NCBI GenBank assembly: GCA_963693365.1 | Contig: CAVNZM010000001.1 | Location: 13,268,001 to 13,332,000, forward strand | Reading direction: 5' to 3' | From: Amoebidium appalachense | Taxonomy: Eukaryota; Ichthyosporea | DNA: 64,000 nt | Shown: in pieces, positions 19,681-34,200 of the stretch | Layout: each line of letters opens with the position of its first letter | Numbering within the stretch: position 1 is the first letter of the stretch | Translations under genes and position numbers: made by a program | The notes under the pieces: generated by a model | The model's database searches: none | Told to the model about the DNA's origin: nothing | What the model saw: only the letters and a program-made list of their open reading frames with translations

Positions 19681-20706
19681 CATTGTTGATGCTGATAGAT
19701 GACTACACTTTTTGCTTATCGAATGGTAACCCCACCGGTTATAAAAAAAAAGATGTTTAATTAATTAATTAGTTATTAAGTCTGTTCAATCATCCGTAGA
19801 AAACAAATACAAGATAAAATAATTACTGAAATATATAAATTAAGCAAACAGTGCAAACGTTGAGCAGTTGGCGCTGTATTAATGATTTTTAATGCTATTC
19901 ATCATCATGCAAATGTGGATCACAGGGGTCATTCACGGGGATTTTCTAAGCAAAGGGGAACAGGGTTTCAGGGGTATAAATGCTTTGGGATACAGGTGTG
20001 GTGATGGTGATTTATTGGTGAAGGGCTGTGTATAAACTGGACATGTAACCATTGCAAATGTAGCAGAGTAGTTTACATTAATTTTTTATTTTCTTTTCTA
20101 ATATCAAAGTTATTATCATGGTTCTTGGTTCTTGTTTTATCAGTTAGAGGGGTCGATTCAGCTCGAAAGCGTGCTCTTTGTCGAACCCTGGCATGCTGCG
20201 TTCACTGTTCCAGATCCGATCGCCCATCATGTGACACTGTCAACGAAGTCAGGTGTGATGTTGAACGGTCCAAAAAGTATATTTGCTTTACAAAAAAACA
20301 GATAGCTGTGTCTAGCTACAAGGCCCAGTCAGAGCCTCAGATAAGACAGGTTTTTTGTATATGTAACGTTTAAAAGAGGCTTCCTCTCGTTTCTTACATC
20401 TTATTTGAATACACTTGCTTCAACAACGGCCCGGGAAGTGCTTTATACATACTCCATCCACGGTGGTCACTGAGTAGAATCCGTGCGAGTTTCACTTACT
20501 AACTTGGCATGCAAGGCGTTGTCTCGCTTGCTGCTTAAATATTCACCGTGCAGCGATAGTTGTCCACTGGTGTATACACCTATTATTTACCAAGAAATTG
20601 CACAACTGCAGCATAATACTGTTCAATAAGTGCACCAAGAGTAACTGATAGTTAAAATTACAAAGTTGGTCCGGTTATGGCTCTTACCGAGGCTGACACC
20701 GGCACC
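19681..20706. other. AT-rich intergenic region upstream of the protease gene
   Basis: AT-rich, non-repetitive sequence with no convincing ORF; it probably contains the protease promoter. No clear TATA box was found close to the start codon. Confidence 0.5.
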
Positions 20707-22255
<1,549 letters not shown>

Positions 22256-22964
22256 GTTGGAGCTAATATAGACGTATACTGAAAGCTGTTTGTCGCCACA
22301 AACATCACCATGTTGAACGTTGAGAGGTTTACACACCTGTATGCCCGTGGGGTTGCATGGAACGCACCACAGCCCCACACACACACACTACACGTCGTGT
22401 GCACGCGCGCGCGCACACACACACATGCACACCCACACCCACACCCAGACGCAAACACACACACACACACACACACATACACACACACACTAGTAGGAAT
22501 CTACTGATAATGAACGTGTTTGAAGAACATGCGGCACGATTAATAACCAGAAATGGGAAGTTCAACACAACTAACCTGTACATAATGCAATATTAGCTAT
22601 TCGATCGTTGCACAGGTAAATCTAGATGTACAAAACTCTTTAGCTTAGTGTATATACGTGGCTTGTTTGCTTGCTTGGTGCTAGTTTCATCATTCATTCC
22701 GATGTGTGAAAGCTAGTTAAATTGCTGTCTGTGAGAAATTTCTTTCGTAGTTTTACCAGAGACTCGTTTCCGTAGACTGTGAAGGGTTTGTTTGTTGGTA
22801 ATTTGGCTCTGAGTGCCGTAAACATGAAGAAGCTTGGACCTAATTACGAGAGACAGTATGGCGCCAGTGGCGTGATCACGAACTGCATGCAAGAATAGCT
22901 GAACACGTAAATCAACTGCTTACAATTTTCGACACCCATACCAGTGAATTAGTCCAGCCCTCCC

Positions 22965-23008
<44 letters not shown>

Positions 23009-23864
23009 CCCTCCCCCTCAAAACAACCACCACCACCAACCCTCCATCCTTGCCTCCCCCACGACCTCCACGACGCCGCCAAACATACTTTCACACACAC
23101 ACACTCTCACGCACACACGTACAAGAAGAAAAAGAAGAGGAAGAGTGAAACACACGCATACACAGTGATCATGGCATGAAACCAGATCAATTCGGCACAC
23201 CCGAGTCACCCATGGCCCATGCACCCACCCACACACGTGCACACGCGCACACTTCCCTCCCCACCCACCCACACATGAACACACACACGCGTGTACGTGG
23301 TCACACACACGTACAGTACGCACACATGTACACGCACGCACGCACTCACACACACACACGTGCACCGTGCCACTGCTCACCTCACAACACCTTGCAAGCC
23401 GCGCCACCACATTGAATGATTTCTAGCCAATCAATCGGTGTAAATGTAAAGCAAGTTTAGGATGTTGCCATTTTTTACCCTACTCCATCATGAAAACATA
23501 ACACACTCAATTCCCGCGTTCCCGCCAAACTGTCGACCGTTATACCCACCGCACAATTTTCACTCGAGAGCTCGTTTTTTCTCACTGACGCTAGAACACA
23601 CTTACACATGAAAAGATCCATTCGTCACATCTGGTGTATCTAAGCCATTACTGGAATACGTAAGAAAAGAAACTAGAAGCCGGTTGGCACACGCCTGCTG
23701 GGAAACGGCGAACACACACTTCCGTGGTCGGTGTAAGCCAATTTAAAGCCCCAACCCTTTTTTCCTTTAAAAAAGAAGCAGCCTCACCTTAATCCAATTA
23801 AAGGGAGAATTGACTCCAAGAAGACTCTGAGTGCAGTGTTCAGGCGGCAGACCAAACAGCTGAG
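22256..23864. other. Intergenic, CA-rich, with poly-C tract
   Basis: CA-type repeats lie at 22376-22490 and 23090-23365, and a poly-C run of about 40 bases at 22966-23007. No coding evidence is seen. A CCAAT-containing segment (GTAAGCCAATTTAAAG at about 23731) lies about 130 bp before the SSNA1 start and may belong to its promoter. Confidence 0.5.
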
Positions 23865-24239
23865 ATGTCAGCCCAAGGTGCAGCCCTTCAGGGCTACAAT
23901 AACGACCTTGTCAGAGGTGAGTCGTGGCATACATAATAACCCAAGTTTCTTTTGTCTTCCAAGAAGGTTAGCTGTAGAATTCACGAGTTTGCCGGTGAGG
24001 ACACCGATGATGTTTTGTAGAGGTCACAAACGCATATGTGCACACGTACGCCTGTTAACATCGCATACACGTGCACGCACGCGGGCACTGACAAGTATAC
24101 CTGTGCACAAAAAAGTATGCGTGCGCGCAAACACACGCACACACAAACAAGATGCACCCTGTCACGCCTTCTCCCTCCCCCCCCCCCCCCCCCCCCCCTT
24201 CCCCTTCAACTCTCCCCCCTTCCCTCCCCTCCCCCCACC

Positions 24240-24291
<52 letters not shown>

Positions 24292-25775
24292 CCCCGCCCC
24301 CCGCCCGACACTGCCTGCACAAGACACACACACACACGTGCGCCCGCGCGAACGCACACCCGCACTTTCACCTATCCCAGCTCTCCTCCTAACCTCGCTC
24401 TCGGCCACTGCTCTGTCGGGTAAAGATGCTCTATTTTCCAAAGAGCTTTACAAGTTAACCTGTCTTACCTGCGCTTTGGCTCCTCTTCTTCACTACCCTT
24501 CCCCCCTTCCCCTCCCTCCTCCACTCCTCCGGCCTTACATAACCACCTACCTGCCCACATCCGCGACCACCCCTCCCTCCCACTCATGTGCCCTTCCCCC
24601 ACCCCCCCCACACATATTCGTTCTAAGTCATTAGTTCGGTTCCTTGGGCCATCACCCGCTCTCAAGCTTATATTTGATCGTGTTTTTTGTTCGCTCACTC
24701 TAAAACTCTTGCAAACGATTCAGTTCCTAAGTTAGTAAGGTCTTCCTTATCCTCCCCCCCCCACCTCCCTCCCCACTGGGCATATTCTGCACCCACCACT
24801 CTGGTTACATATCTGCACAAGCATACACTAGACTTGCTCGTTTCCTCGTTTCCTCAGTCTTTTCCTCACATTAGGGTTGCCATGCAGTCCGATGGTCAAT
24901 TTGTGTTATCCCCCCCCCCCCCCCCCCCCCCCCCTCTCCCCCCTGGACACACACACACACACACCCTCCCACCGTTTTCTCATCTGCCTACTACTCCTCC
25001 CTGCACACTCATCCGGGAGTTGGTGCTTCTTATTAGCTGGTTTATCCCCTCCCCCCCCCCCCTCCCCCCTCCTTCCCCCCCCTGCATGCGGGGCCCCCAG
25101 GAGGATGGGCTCTGCTTATGTATTATGTATTCCTTATGTGTGGCCGGTTTGCACTCTGCATTATATTTTCCGTTTCATGAATGTATATTTCTTACCCTAT
25201 AACACATTCTTCCCCCTCCCCCTCCCCCCCCAAGGATGGGCTCTCTTAATATGTATTCTCTCTATGTATGGTTTGCACTCCGCATTCATGTTATCCATCA
25301 TGAATGTCGCTCTATAGCGCATTCTAGCCCCTTTTCCTTCCTCCCCTCTTTCTCCGCTTTCCCCTCCTCCTTCCAGTTGCAGCAAATCAATGCATGTCTT
25401 TATTTATGTTTTATCTTGCAAGGCAGTCTGATAACGTGGTTTACTGACATACTGACTGTGATGGGTGGTTGCCTGTATAGCTACATTAGGGGCCTAATTC
25501 CATGCGTCATTTTTTGCAAATAGCCATTTTATCTCGCTCTTTTTATTATATGGAGCATTTTGCTCAGTTTGCACCCTGCCTTGTTCTGAACTCTTTTCAG
25601 ATCGGTTTTATTTTTTAATTTCTGTAACTGTGTTGTTTATTAGCCTTTTTCGATTCAAACCCCTGCTGAAAATTACGGGAATGTCAAATCATCAATCAGC
25701 TGAAGCCAGTAAGTGAACCATGTCAAGTTTGTTAATTACGGGAATTTCAGGAATCGAACATCTTCTAGAGTCAAT

Positions 25776-25812
<37 letters not shown>

Positions 25813-27328
25813 CTGTTTTATTAACGACGTGTCGGTGAGCTGTGTTGAGTTGTCAAATAAACGGATCATTTGCCGGCTTGCTGATTACCGGAAATTTGAG
25901 GGATCGAGCAGCTAATATAAGATTCAATAGCGAATCATTTACCGTTTTGCTAAATATGGGGAAATGCAGGGATCGAGCAGCTTCGGGCCAAGCGGCACAA
26001 GGTGCAGGAGGAGATAGACAGACACGAGCAGGAGAAGAATGTGCTGGAAAAGGAGCTGGCTTCCCTGACCGGTATGGGGTTAAATGTGCATGGGGGTGGT
26101 ACGGTTGAGGGTGGGATGGGGCTGGGCGCGGAGTGTTAACGACGAAATGTTAGTTGGCATGGCTCAGAATATCTTGTTATGGAGATTAGTGGGGCATCAC
26201 GCCAAATATAGGCAAAGCTTTTTATTGAATTTGGCGTTATATTGACCTTAAGATCAATGTCACGCCATATACGATAACTTAAAGGTTCAAAACGAGTGCG
26301 GATGTTGCATGGCGGTGATGGGGGGTGGGGGGTGGGGGGGGGTAGGGGGGGAGGAATAGCTTTAAGGTAACGGTAGGGGTGTGTTGTGTCTAGGGGGCCG
26401 TAGTAGAAAATGGGTGTAAGTGCTGTATGCCCAGTGGGTTGGCGTCGTGTGCATGCAGGGACTGAACGTATTTGGTGTGTGTGTGTGTGTATTGTAAGTA
26501 TTAGTGCTGTGTGCATGGAGCCGCTTTTAAGTAATCGTACGGACACGACTGTCGACTGCCGATTAGGAAAAAGCATCAGGCAAGGAGCTTACTATCTGTA
26601 TGTGATTGCCAACTGTTTAGTATTGGAAGCAGCAATGGAACACACGGTAACATTGGCAATTTGTGCATGTTGCGTCCCCCCTGTATTTCCCACTCTTCTT
26701 GCTGCGACTGTGTGTGTGTGTGTGTGTGTGTGTTTGTTGGGTGTGGGAGGTGGGATGTGTGTGTGGGGGGGGGGTGGGGGCTTTGACGATTTTGGGCCCC
26801 AGCGAGACTTGCGGAGGTCGATGGGAAGCTGGCGGAAAAGAGGGCACGTTTACAGCAGTATGATGGAACCATAGCTGAGGCAGAGCATGCATACATAAAG
26901 GTGGGCACATATGTGTACACACACACTCGTACATATACACATGCACCCATACTTGGACACGTACTTGCACACACATGCACACAGGCACAGGCACACGCAC
27001 TGGCACAGGTACACACACTCACACACAGCCATGCACAGACTTGTACACTCAAATGCGCTGACGCGTACACACATGTAGTACTACGCCCTTTATGCAGAGC
27101 ACACAGAGAAGCACTATCATTTTATTAGATCCGTGCATAATACTCTGTGGTAACCACACATGCTCTTGCAGAAAGGTGGGCGTTGAAGCTGACAGCGGCC
27201 ACGGGGCCCAGGGGAGAAGAGGGTGTGTGTGTGTGTGTATGGGGGGTGGGGGGGGGGGGGGGGGGGGTTGGTACTTGGATATGCTACCCAGCACACCAAC
27301 TTACGTTGAATCCCAGTAACTTTATGTT

Positions 27329-27363
<35 letters not shown>

Positions 27364-27457
27364 GCCTTTCCAGATTCTGGAGAGCTCTCAGGCGCTGTTG
27401 GAGCTATTGAAAAGGAGCTCGGCACGATTGCAGGATCCACGACCAGATGGGGCCTGA
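23865..27457 (+). CDS. SSNA1: SSNA1/NA14/DIP13 homologue, microtubule-associated coiled-coil protein
   Basis: Exons are 23865-23916, 25970-26071, 26803-26900 and 27374-27457, in phases 1, 1 and 0, giving 111 residues; the human protein is about 119. The N-terminus (MSAQGAALQGYNNDLV) matches the family signature QGAALQNYNNELV. The middle is one continuous coiled coil (heptads through EKNVLEKELASL and LAEKRARLQQYD). The family ending (TIAEAEHAYIK then ILESSQALLELLKR) is present without gaps. SSNA1 forms fibrils on microtubules at centrosomes, basal bodies and branch points, so this homologue suggests a cell with centrioles or flagella at some stage. Intron 1 is 2 kb, rich in poly-C and a dispersed repeat; introns 2 and 3 hold G and T tracts. 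Confidence 0.95.
24170..24295. repeat. Poly-C tracts in SSNA1 intron 1
   Basis: Two nearly continuous C runs (24177-24198 and 24240-24290) are separated by TC-rich sequence, inside intron 1. Confidence 0.9.
25090..25340. repeat. Dispersed ~100-bp repeat, two tandem copies
   Basis: Two related units (about 25098-25215 and 25230-25330) begin near GGATGGGCTCT, contain TTTGCACTC(T/C)GCATT and end near CATTCT followed by C-rich sequence. Related single copies occur at about 45750-45835 and 56445-56530, always beside poly-C. The family is not recognised. Confidence 0.6.
25718..25983 (+). repeat. Tandem duplication of the intron 1 acceptor region of SSNA1
   Basis: The end of intron 1 plus the first bases of exon 2 (GGATCGAGCAGCTT at 25970) is preceded by a close copy at 25863-25913 (GGATCGAGCAGCTA). 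A weaker third copy lies at 25718-25780 (GGAATCGAACATC). The copies carry AG at the equivalent place but run into stop codons, so they are decoys. A poly-G tract separates the first and second copies. Confidence 0.75.
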
Positions 27458-27672
27458 AACAGACAAGGAAGGGAAGAATGTGCCACCTGTTGTAGGTGTG
27501 GAGCCTTGTGTGCGGTAATACGATTAGGATTGGGGGCTGAGGATGAGAGCATGGGTTCCTCGGGCATCGGTGTGTCGGGTGTTAGGCTATAGGTCTGTGC
27601 ATGTGTGCGTGTCAACTGTTCTGAAATGTGCAGATGGAAATAGTCTGGCAGCTTGGTAGACATGCTTATATA

Positions 27673-27722
<50 letters not shown>

Positions 27723-27850
27723 AAAAAAAAAAAAAAAACGTCCACCCAACCACCCATGCCCCTTGTATCTACACGCACAGGTGCTGTTGCCTGGGAGTAT
27801 GAGATACACGTGCGCGCTCTTACGCACACACGTAACACAAACACAGATAC

Positions 27851-27925
<75 letters not shown>

Positions 27926-27941
27926 ACACACACACAAGCAC

Positions 27942-27991
<50 letters not shown>

Positions 27992-29477
27992 TCACAGACA
28001 CACCTGTACACATACCTACATACATACACCACCAGTGTCAGTTTCATGCCCTCCTTGCATAATCGAATGCTCACATGCATAACACCCCATGGCTTTAGTG
28101 TGACTATCCATATAGTAATTTTGTTTAGATGCCTTAGTAGCAAAGCATAGAAAGCATGTATCTCTTGTCATGTATGTAAAGCCACCGGGATATACTAGCA
28201 CGTAAATAACCTATGAAACCAATGGCATGCCGAATGTTCATGTTTCCTGGCGAGTTCAGCAATTGAGACTAAATTAATAGTATAGGTGTTACACCGAATA
28301 ACAGTTGTGGCCAGAGTAGACGTCGTTTACACGACTCTTCCCTCCCTCCCCCCCCCCCCCCCCCCCCCCTCCCACGCCGGCCAATAATAATAATAGTAAC
28401 ACAACCACAGGCACACGCGCGCGCCACATGCACACACACACACACACAGCACACATTGCACAAACACCCCCCCCCCCCCCCCCCCCCATCCCCCTCCCTC
28501 TAGAGCCTCTCCCAGGCTCTCTGTCTCGCTCGCTCGCTCTCTCTCTCATGAACACACAGTCAGCTAGACATGCACTAGCTGGCAACATTGCATACACTTT
28601 CCAGCCCATCACGCAGATCTCGAGCCCTCCCACGGCCGGTATCATATGACTAAAGCCCAATACATATGGGCCATGTGCGCATTCCCCTCCTCCCCTCCCC
28701 TCCCCCGTCTTTCTTTCCCCCTGGGCCACCCAACCCAACCCAGCCTCCCCAACCATTCATAGCCATGCCATTCCTCCTGCCTGTATATATAGCAAAGATT
28801 AAATAGTGGGCTTGCCATATATTGCATCAGCCGTTGAACATGGATGTACATATGCATTGCAGCAATGCATGCAAAAGCCAGGCTAAACCGTGTGACAAAC
28901 CGGCACATCGTCTTCACAAGGTCTTCTCCCCCCCCCCCTCCCCCCCCCCCCCCCCCCCCTCCCCCCCCCCTCCGGGGTCCCCCAACCGACACCACCACCA
29001 CCACCACATGCACACGGGGTCCTGGGAGGCGGGTTCCATGAAAGAACACCAACGTCAAGTGCACCGATCCTGAGATCTTGGTGCAGATCTCCAGGTAATG
29101 CATGGTGAAGCTGGGTACATGAAGGGGATTCAAATACGGACGTACTCACGGGATTGAGCATGGGCACGCGTGGCTATGCGCATGTTTATGGGTCGCGGTA
29201 TTCCTTATGTTTCTATTGTGTGGTTGCAATTGAGCTCATGAGGGCCTTAGCACGATCCCATTTTTCGAGACGAGAAAATCATGCCGATGTATGCGTGTGC
29301 ACGTACGTGTGTACGTGCAACAGCTGCAGTGCAAAAGGCTTGCACTTCAAACCCCACCTCCCGCTTTTGACGACAGGGTAAAAATTGAGAAGCGCCACAA
29401 AATTGATTCACCATCCCGGATCCGGACTACAGTGGGGTTACATGTACATCTGTAGTATTCATTTCCGAGTGAGCTCT
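27458..29477. other. Intergenic with C/A tracts and (CA)n
   Basis: Poly-C joined to poly-A occupies 27673-27738, long CA arrays 27855-27990, and further poly-C tracts 28345-28370, 28468-28487 and 28928-28970. No gene is supported on either strand. Sequence from 29040 to 29470 is unique but shows only short ORFs. Confidence 0.6.
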
Positions 29478-30085
29478 GGCCCCTTGCAAAAAAATCCCGT
29501 TTTTTGCCCTGAATATCATCCGGGATATATCACGAAAATATCGAATGTTGCCCTGAATATCTTTTTTTTTTTCTTCTTTTGACTGGATTTATTCGACGGA
29601 AAGATATGCAAGTATGCACGGCATACTGAGAAGACAATAAAAACCTCACGAGTACTATATCCAGTAACAAGTGCATACTGAGATACCTGAACACTGTGTG
29701 AAAATCATGTAAATACTCAATGTGACGACCAACAGAGTTCAACAAAAAGTCTAAAGTGGTCACATTGCCAGCCAGTGTAGCAGACACCCGTAGGGAAAGA
29801 GGTAAAACGCGACATAAAAACTCACACCTATCAACATGCTTGCGCATCCGATCCCCAATGCGCTACATCCCGGGATTCGAACCAGGAGGGCCTGCGTCGG
29901 AGGCGAGGAAGGCTTACCCACGGCCATCTAGAGACTCAGATGGCCGTGGGCTTACCCGCTCGGCCACAGCGGCTCCTGAATATCATTTGAGATATCTTGC
30001 CTAGCCTCTGAATATCACGAGATATATCATATATCGAATCGGCCCCTGAATATCAAAAGATATGCGGGATTTTTTTGCAGGGGCC
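29478..30085. mobile_element. Small terminal-inverted-repeat element (MITE-like), interrupted by a SINE
   Basis: The left end (29478-29499, GGCCCCTTGCAAAAAAATCC) and right end (30065-30085) are inverted repeats differing by one indel. Internal sequence is built from a recurring CCTGAATATCA/GAGATAT phrase on both sides. Without the nested SINE and its duplicated site the element would be about 185 bp. No coding capacity is visible, so it would depend on a transposase encoded elsewhere. A target-site duplication outside the ends was not clear. Confidence 0.6.
29562..29974 (-). mobile_element. tRNA-derived SINE, full length, with target-site duplication
   Basis: On the minus strand the 413-bp element starts with a tRNA-like head. 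It has an A box TGGCCGAGCGG (29956-29966) and a perfect B box GGTTCGAATCC (29873-29883). A unique body of about 250 bp follows, then AATAAA and an A-rich tail (29562-29580). It is bounded by a 10-bp direct repeat CCTGAATATC (29552-29561 and 29975-29984), as expected for LINE-mediated insertion. The head lacks a pairable acceptor stem, so it is not a working tRNA gene. A 13-bp perfect hairpin (29917-29929 with 29938-29950) replaces the normal anticodon arm. Confidence 0.75.
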
Positions 30086-30169
30086 TACCTTGGACTGATC
30101 ACAGGAATGCGATTCGAAAATTCGAAAAACCAAATCGCTGAGCCAGATTCTATATATGGCTAGGTTTCT

Positions 30170-30275
30170 AATATTTCGATTGGTTTTTAAATCTTCTCTC
30201 TCGTGATTGGCTTCTTCAACGTCGAAAGCAACCAACCAAAATAACGCACCGCACAAATACGTTTGATTGGTTAGT
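30170..30275 (+). promoter_or_regulatory. CCAAT-box cluster upstream of the kinase gene
   Basis: Three ATTGG motifs (inverted CCAAT, NF-Y type) lie at 30179-30183, 30206-30210 and 30266-30270, about 290-390 bp before the start codon. No consensus TATA box is seen nearby. This is inference from motif spacing. Confidence 0.4.
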
Positions 30276-30562
30276 ATATCATCAGTTGCAGAAACGGTGT
30301 TATGGTTCTTCTTTTGTGGTTTGTCAAAGCCATTTGATTCGTTTTTTAGATTGTATAAAATATTAAGAACAATTTAAAACTGGATATGCTAGCCCAGAAT
30401 CACGCTGCTCACTAATCATTTTGTTGCACGGAATCGTTTCCAAATTCCAACCTTGCCACGGTTTCGCTGTTTCACCTTCGCCTCAAGTCACAAAAGCCTC
30501 CCCTTCTTCCCTCTTTCCCCCCAGTCCCCCCTTGTCCACTTGGTGTTGACCTGGTCGCTAAA

Positions 30563-31248
30563 ATGCTGCGCCAGTCTGCCTCCGTAGCTGTTAGGCGGCT
30601 TGCTGCCGCGGCTCGTCCGGCCGTCCGCACATACACCAAGGTCGCGGCCAGTACCCCCGTCGCCAAGCTGGCCGGGGGGATCCTCCCCGCTCAGTTCCGC
30701 CGTGCCTATTCTGCCGCTGCGGATGCGGCCGCGGCCTCTTCTAAAAGCGACGAGAATGACAACCACAACGCCATGTTCCAGGGCGATGCGCTCAAGCAAA
30801 GTGCCGTCGAGGCGCGTTTGCTGTTTGAGGAGATCATGGCGGACGTCAACAAGAAGGTGAGTGTGTGGACAGCACATGCACGTGTCTCATCTGTACTACA
30901 CCAAGAACACACGAGGACAAGCCGAACAACAGGCAAGGGGTAATGGTGGTTTGGAGGTATGGAAGGGGCACGGGTTGGGGAAGTAGAGGGTTGGGAGAGG
31001 GGGGGAAGGGGGTTAAAGGACGTGCTGCACGGCCTTCCGTGCCTATCTGTGTGCAGGTGGGCACATCGTATTGCACAAACCTGAAGGTAGACCCGCAGAT
31101 CTCTCCCAACCTTTGCCCATCACATCCTCCGCTTCAGCCCATTTGTACTGCTTGCATAGCCCAATGCACCCCTTTGGTAAACGTGGCATAATATCCCTAC
31201 ACATCTCTCCATCTTGGATAGTCACTCCGGTTAGTGGCAACCCCCCCC

Positions 31249-31279
<31 letters not shown>

Positions 31280-34200
31280 ACACACCGCCCCGCCCCCCGG
31301 ACGCCATTGATTCCTTCTATCAAAGTGCTTCCAACATACACTCCTCTCCCCATCTGTACATCTTGCACACTCGCTCAAACTATTTGTTTCTAGGCGGCCG
31401 CTGCCGGCAAGGAGGTGAAGTTCCCCAAGGAGATTCTCTGGCTGGGCGGTGCCCCGGGCTCCGGCAAGGGCACAAACACGGCATTCATCATGCGGGAGAG
31501 ACACATCACCACCGAGCCCATCGTCATGAGTGACCTGCTCAACTCCCCCGAGGCACGCGCTGTCAAGGTTGGTGAATGCTGGAAAGATCTCACAACGCCC
31601 GGTTGATGTTTCGAACCGCCGTGATTGTGTATCAGTCCTGTCAAGGGAGAGAGGGGGGGGGGGGGAGGGGGAGGGGTAGGGAGGGGGGTGTTAAGGGTAA
31701 TACAGAACAGGTATTGGCCGGTAAGTCGACCCCGCCCCAACACTCTCCTCTCTCTCTCCCCCCCCCCCCCCCCCCCCTCCCCACCACCACCAAGACCCTC
31801 AGATATTTCGAGACTAACAACCCCTCCCCCCCCCCCCCGCCCGCCCCTTCTTCTTCCAACCACAGGCACAGGGCGGTATGGTCGGTGACAAGGAGGTAGT
31901 AAAGGCGCTCATGATGCAGCTGCAGGAGCCCAAATACGCCGCCGGTGTGGTGGTGGATGGGTTCCCCCGCACAAAGGTGCAGGCAGACATTGTGCGCTGC
32001 CTCTACGACAATTTGATGCAAAAGTTCCGTGAGGACCCGACTAAGAACACGCGCCCCGTGTTCCGCATTGTGGTGCTCTATGTCGAACAGGCGGAGTCCA
32101 TCGCCCGCCAGCTTGCACGTGGGCAGAAGACGAAGAAGCACAACGAGAAGGTTCTTGAAAGTGGGGAGGGCGTGCTTGAGCAGGAGAGGGACACGGACTT
32201 CGATCCGAACCTTGCAAAGAAGAGGTACCGCGTGTTCAAGGAGAGCACGTATGAGGCTCTGGAGGAGCTCGGCAAGCACTTCACGTACAACCTGATCAAC
32301 GCTCAGGTACGTGTGTGTGCGTGCATGCATGCGCCGGGCGGAGTGGGTATGGGGGGAGGGGGAGGGAAGGGATTAGAAGGGAGGGAGATAGTAGGTGGTG
32401 GTGGGGGGGGGGGGGGGTGGAGAGGAAAGGTCAAATGGAGAAGTGGAAGGAAATATGTTGGGGCGTTGAGGATGTATGTTGGACTAGCTGAAGGGGAGGG
32501 GGGGGGGGGGGGGGCTTTCGTCGTTGTTTTCTAGGGGCTGACGGTAGGTGGCAACTGGGGATAAGGGCCAATAAGGATTGGAGCTGTGTGGGGGAGGGAA
32601 GGAGAAGAAGAAAGAAATCTATCAACTTGTTTCTTCTCTGGGCATAAGGGGTATGGGGATGGGGGCCTACAACCACCACTTGCTGGCAAGGATGGTGGGG
32701 GGGGGGGGGCAATGTCATTTTTCAACCCGGCTAGCTGAGAGGGGGGAGGGGGGTGGGAAAGATAGCTTCATTGTTCAGCCCATATGTGCAGTGTTATATG
32801 CCGGCTAACACCCTCTTTTGTCTCTAGGGCTCTTATGCCGCTGTTGAGGCCAACATCAAGAAGGAGATGGAGTACCAGAGTGGCGTTGAGCTCAACCCCG
32901 AGACCTTCACCTCTATTCGTCATCTCCCCCGTGCGTCTGAGGTCGTCACACACGCCCGCCAGGTAAACTTCAATGAAACCCCCTTCCCACCCCCCCACCC
33001 CCCCACACCTCCACATCTCTTCGATGTTTGGTTTAGCATGCTCAAGGAATTTTAGCATAGACCTTGAGGTCAGTACCTAAGTATTAAGTGGACATAAAAT
33101 CTCAAGAGGACGTGCTAAGTCGTAGAGAATTCACTTAAATAGGTATAGCTATTATGGAAATAGCAATGGATCTCTAGTTTTCGAATAAGAACCTCAAAGC
33201 AATTTCAGTCATTATCATAGCACGCAACGGCTCCAATGATCGAGTATTCTTAATCTATCTAGTGGTGTTGTATGTCCTAGCTACTAGTTAATACTTTAAG
33301 GCTAAACTTACGTGGTATAAATAAGTCTCCGGCGCTTTTACCAGTAAAAAACAGGCGATCGTAGTCCTCCACTCGCTACTTGCTTTATACACTTCGGATC
33401 GTTACCGACCTCGGGTAAACATACCATCTCATACCTCCAACCGAATCATCATAGTAATCCTAATTTCGGCGACTGCTTCTTCTCAGCAGATACCAATAGC
33501 AACTCTGTGTTTATCAGCGTCTTGTGATTTCGAATCAATACTAAATCTTATGACTTCGAGTCTGACTTATACTCTAATCCTATAGTAAAAACCACTTCCA
33601 ATTTAGCACGCTCTGATCATGTCCGACCCGTGTGTTGTCCGTTGTCGTGTGTCTCGGGTCTGACTTGTGAAAAAAACGTCCACCACCTCCCTTTCCCTCC
33701 CCCCCCCCCCAAAAAAAACAAAAAAAAAACAACAACATATACACGCATGGCTCACATACACACACACACACACATACATAGATACCACGCACATCTCCCC
33801 CTCCCCCCTCCCCCCCGTTTCTCCTCAGGACTGCCGTGCGTTCACGCGGTTTCACTAACTCGCTCATACACCTCTATTCATTCCCTCCCACCCCCCACCC
33901 CCCACCCCCCACCCCCCCCCCCCCCCTCCTTCTCCCTCTTCCTTCTCTTGTGCCGTCTTGCCATCCACCTCACTCACGTGTGCACAGCCACATCATTAGA
34001 CACGTCATTCAGCCCCCCCCCCCCCCCCCCCAAAAAAAAAAACACACACACACACACCCTCCCTCGTCATCTCTTCTCCCTCTTCCAATCATTTTCTTTC
34101 TCTAGAACCCGCATCTACGACCACGTTCCCACAATCTCCACCTCATGCCCCCCCCTCCTCCTAACCACCACCACCCACCCTTCCCCTCCCACCCCCCCCC

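Noticed and set aside
20125-20373. 82-codon ORF upstream of the protease
   Set aside because: No family resemblance, AT-rich context, no splice partners; best read as chance.
29530-29847. 105-codon minus-strand ORF
   Set aside because: It lies across the body and A-tail of the SINE and ends in the host element, so it is incidental.
29840-29974. Functional tRNA-Ser/Leu gene on the minus strand
   Set aside because: A and B boxes are good, but the 5' and 3' acceptor strands do not pair, a T-stem mismatch exists, and an A-tail and target duplication show it is a SINE head.
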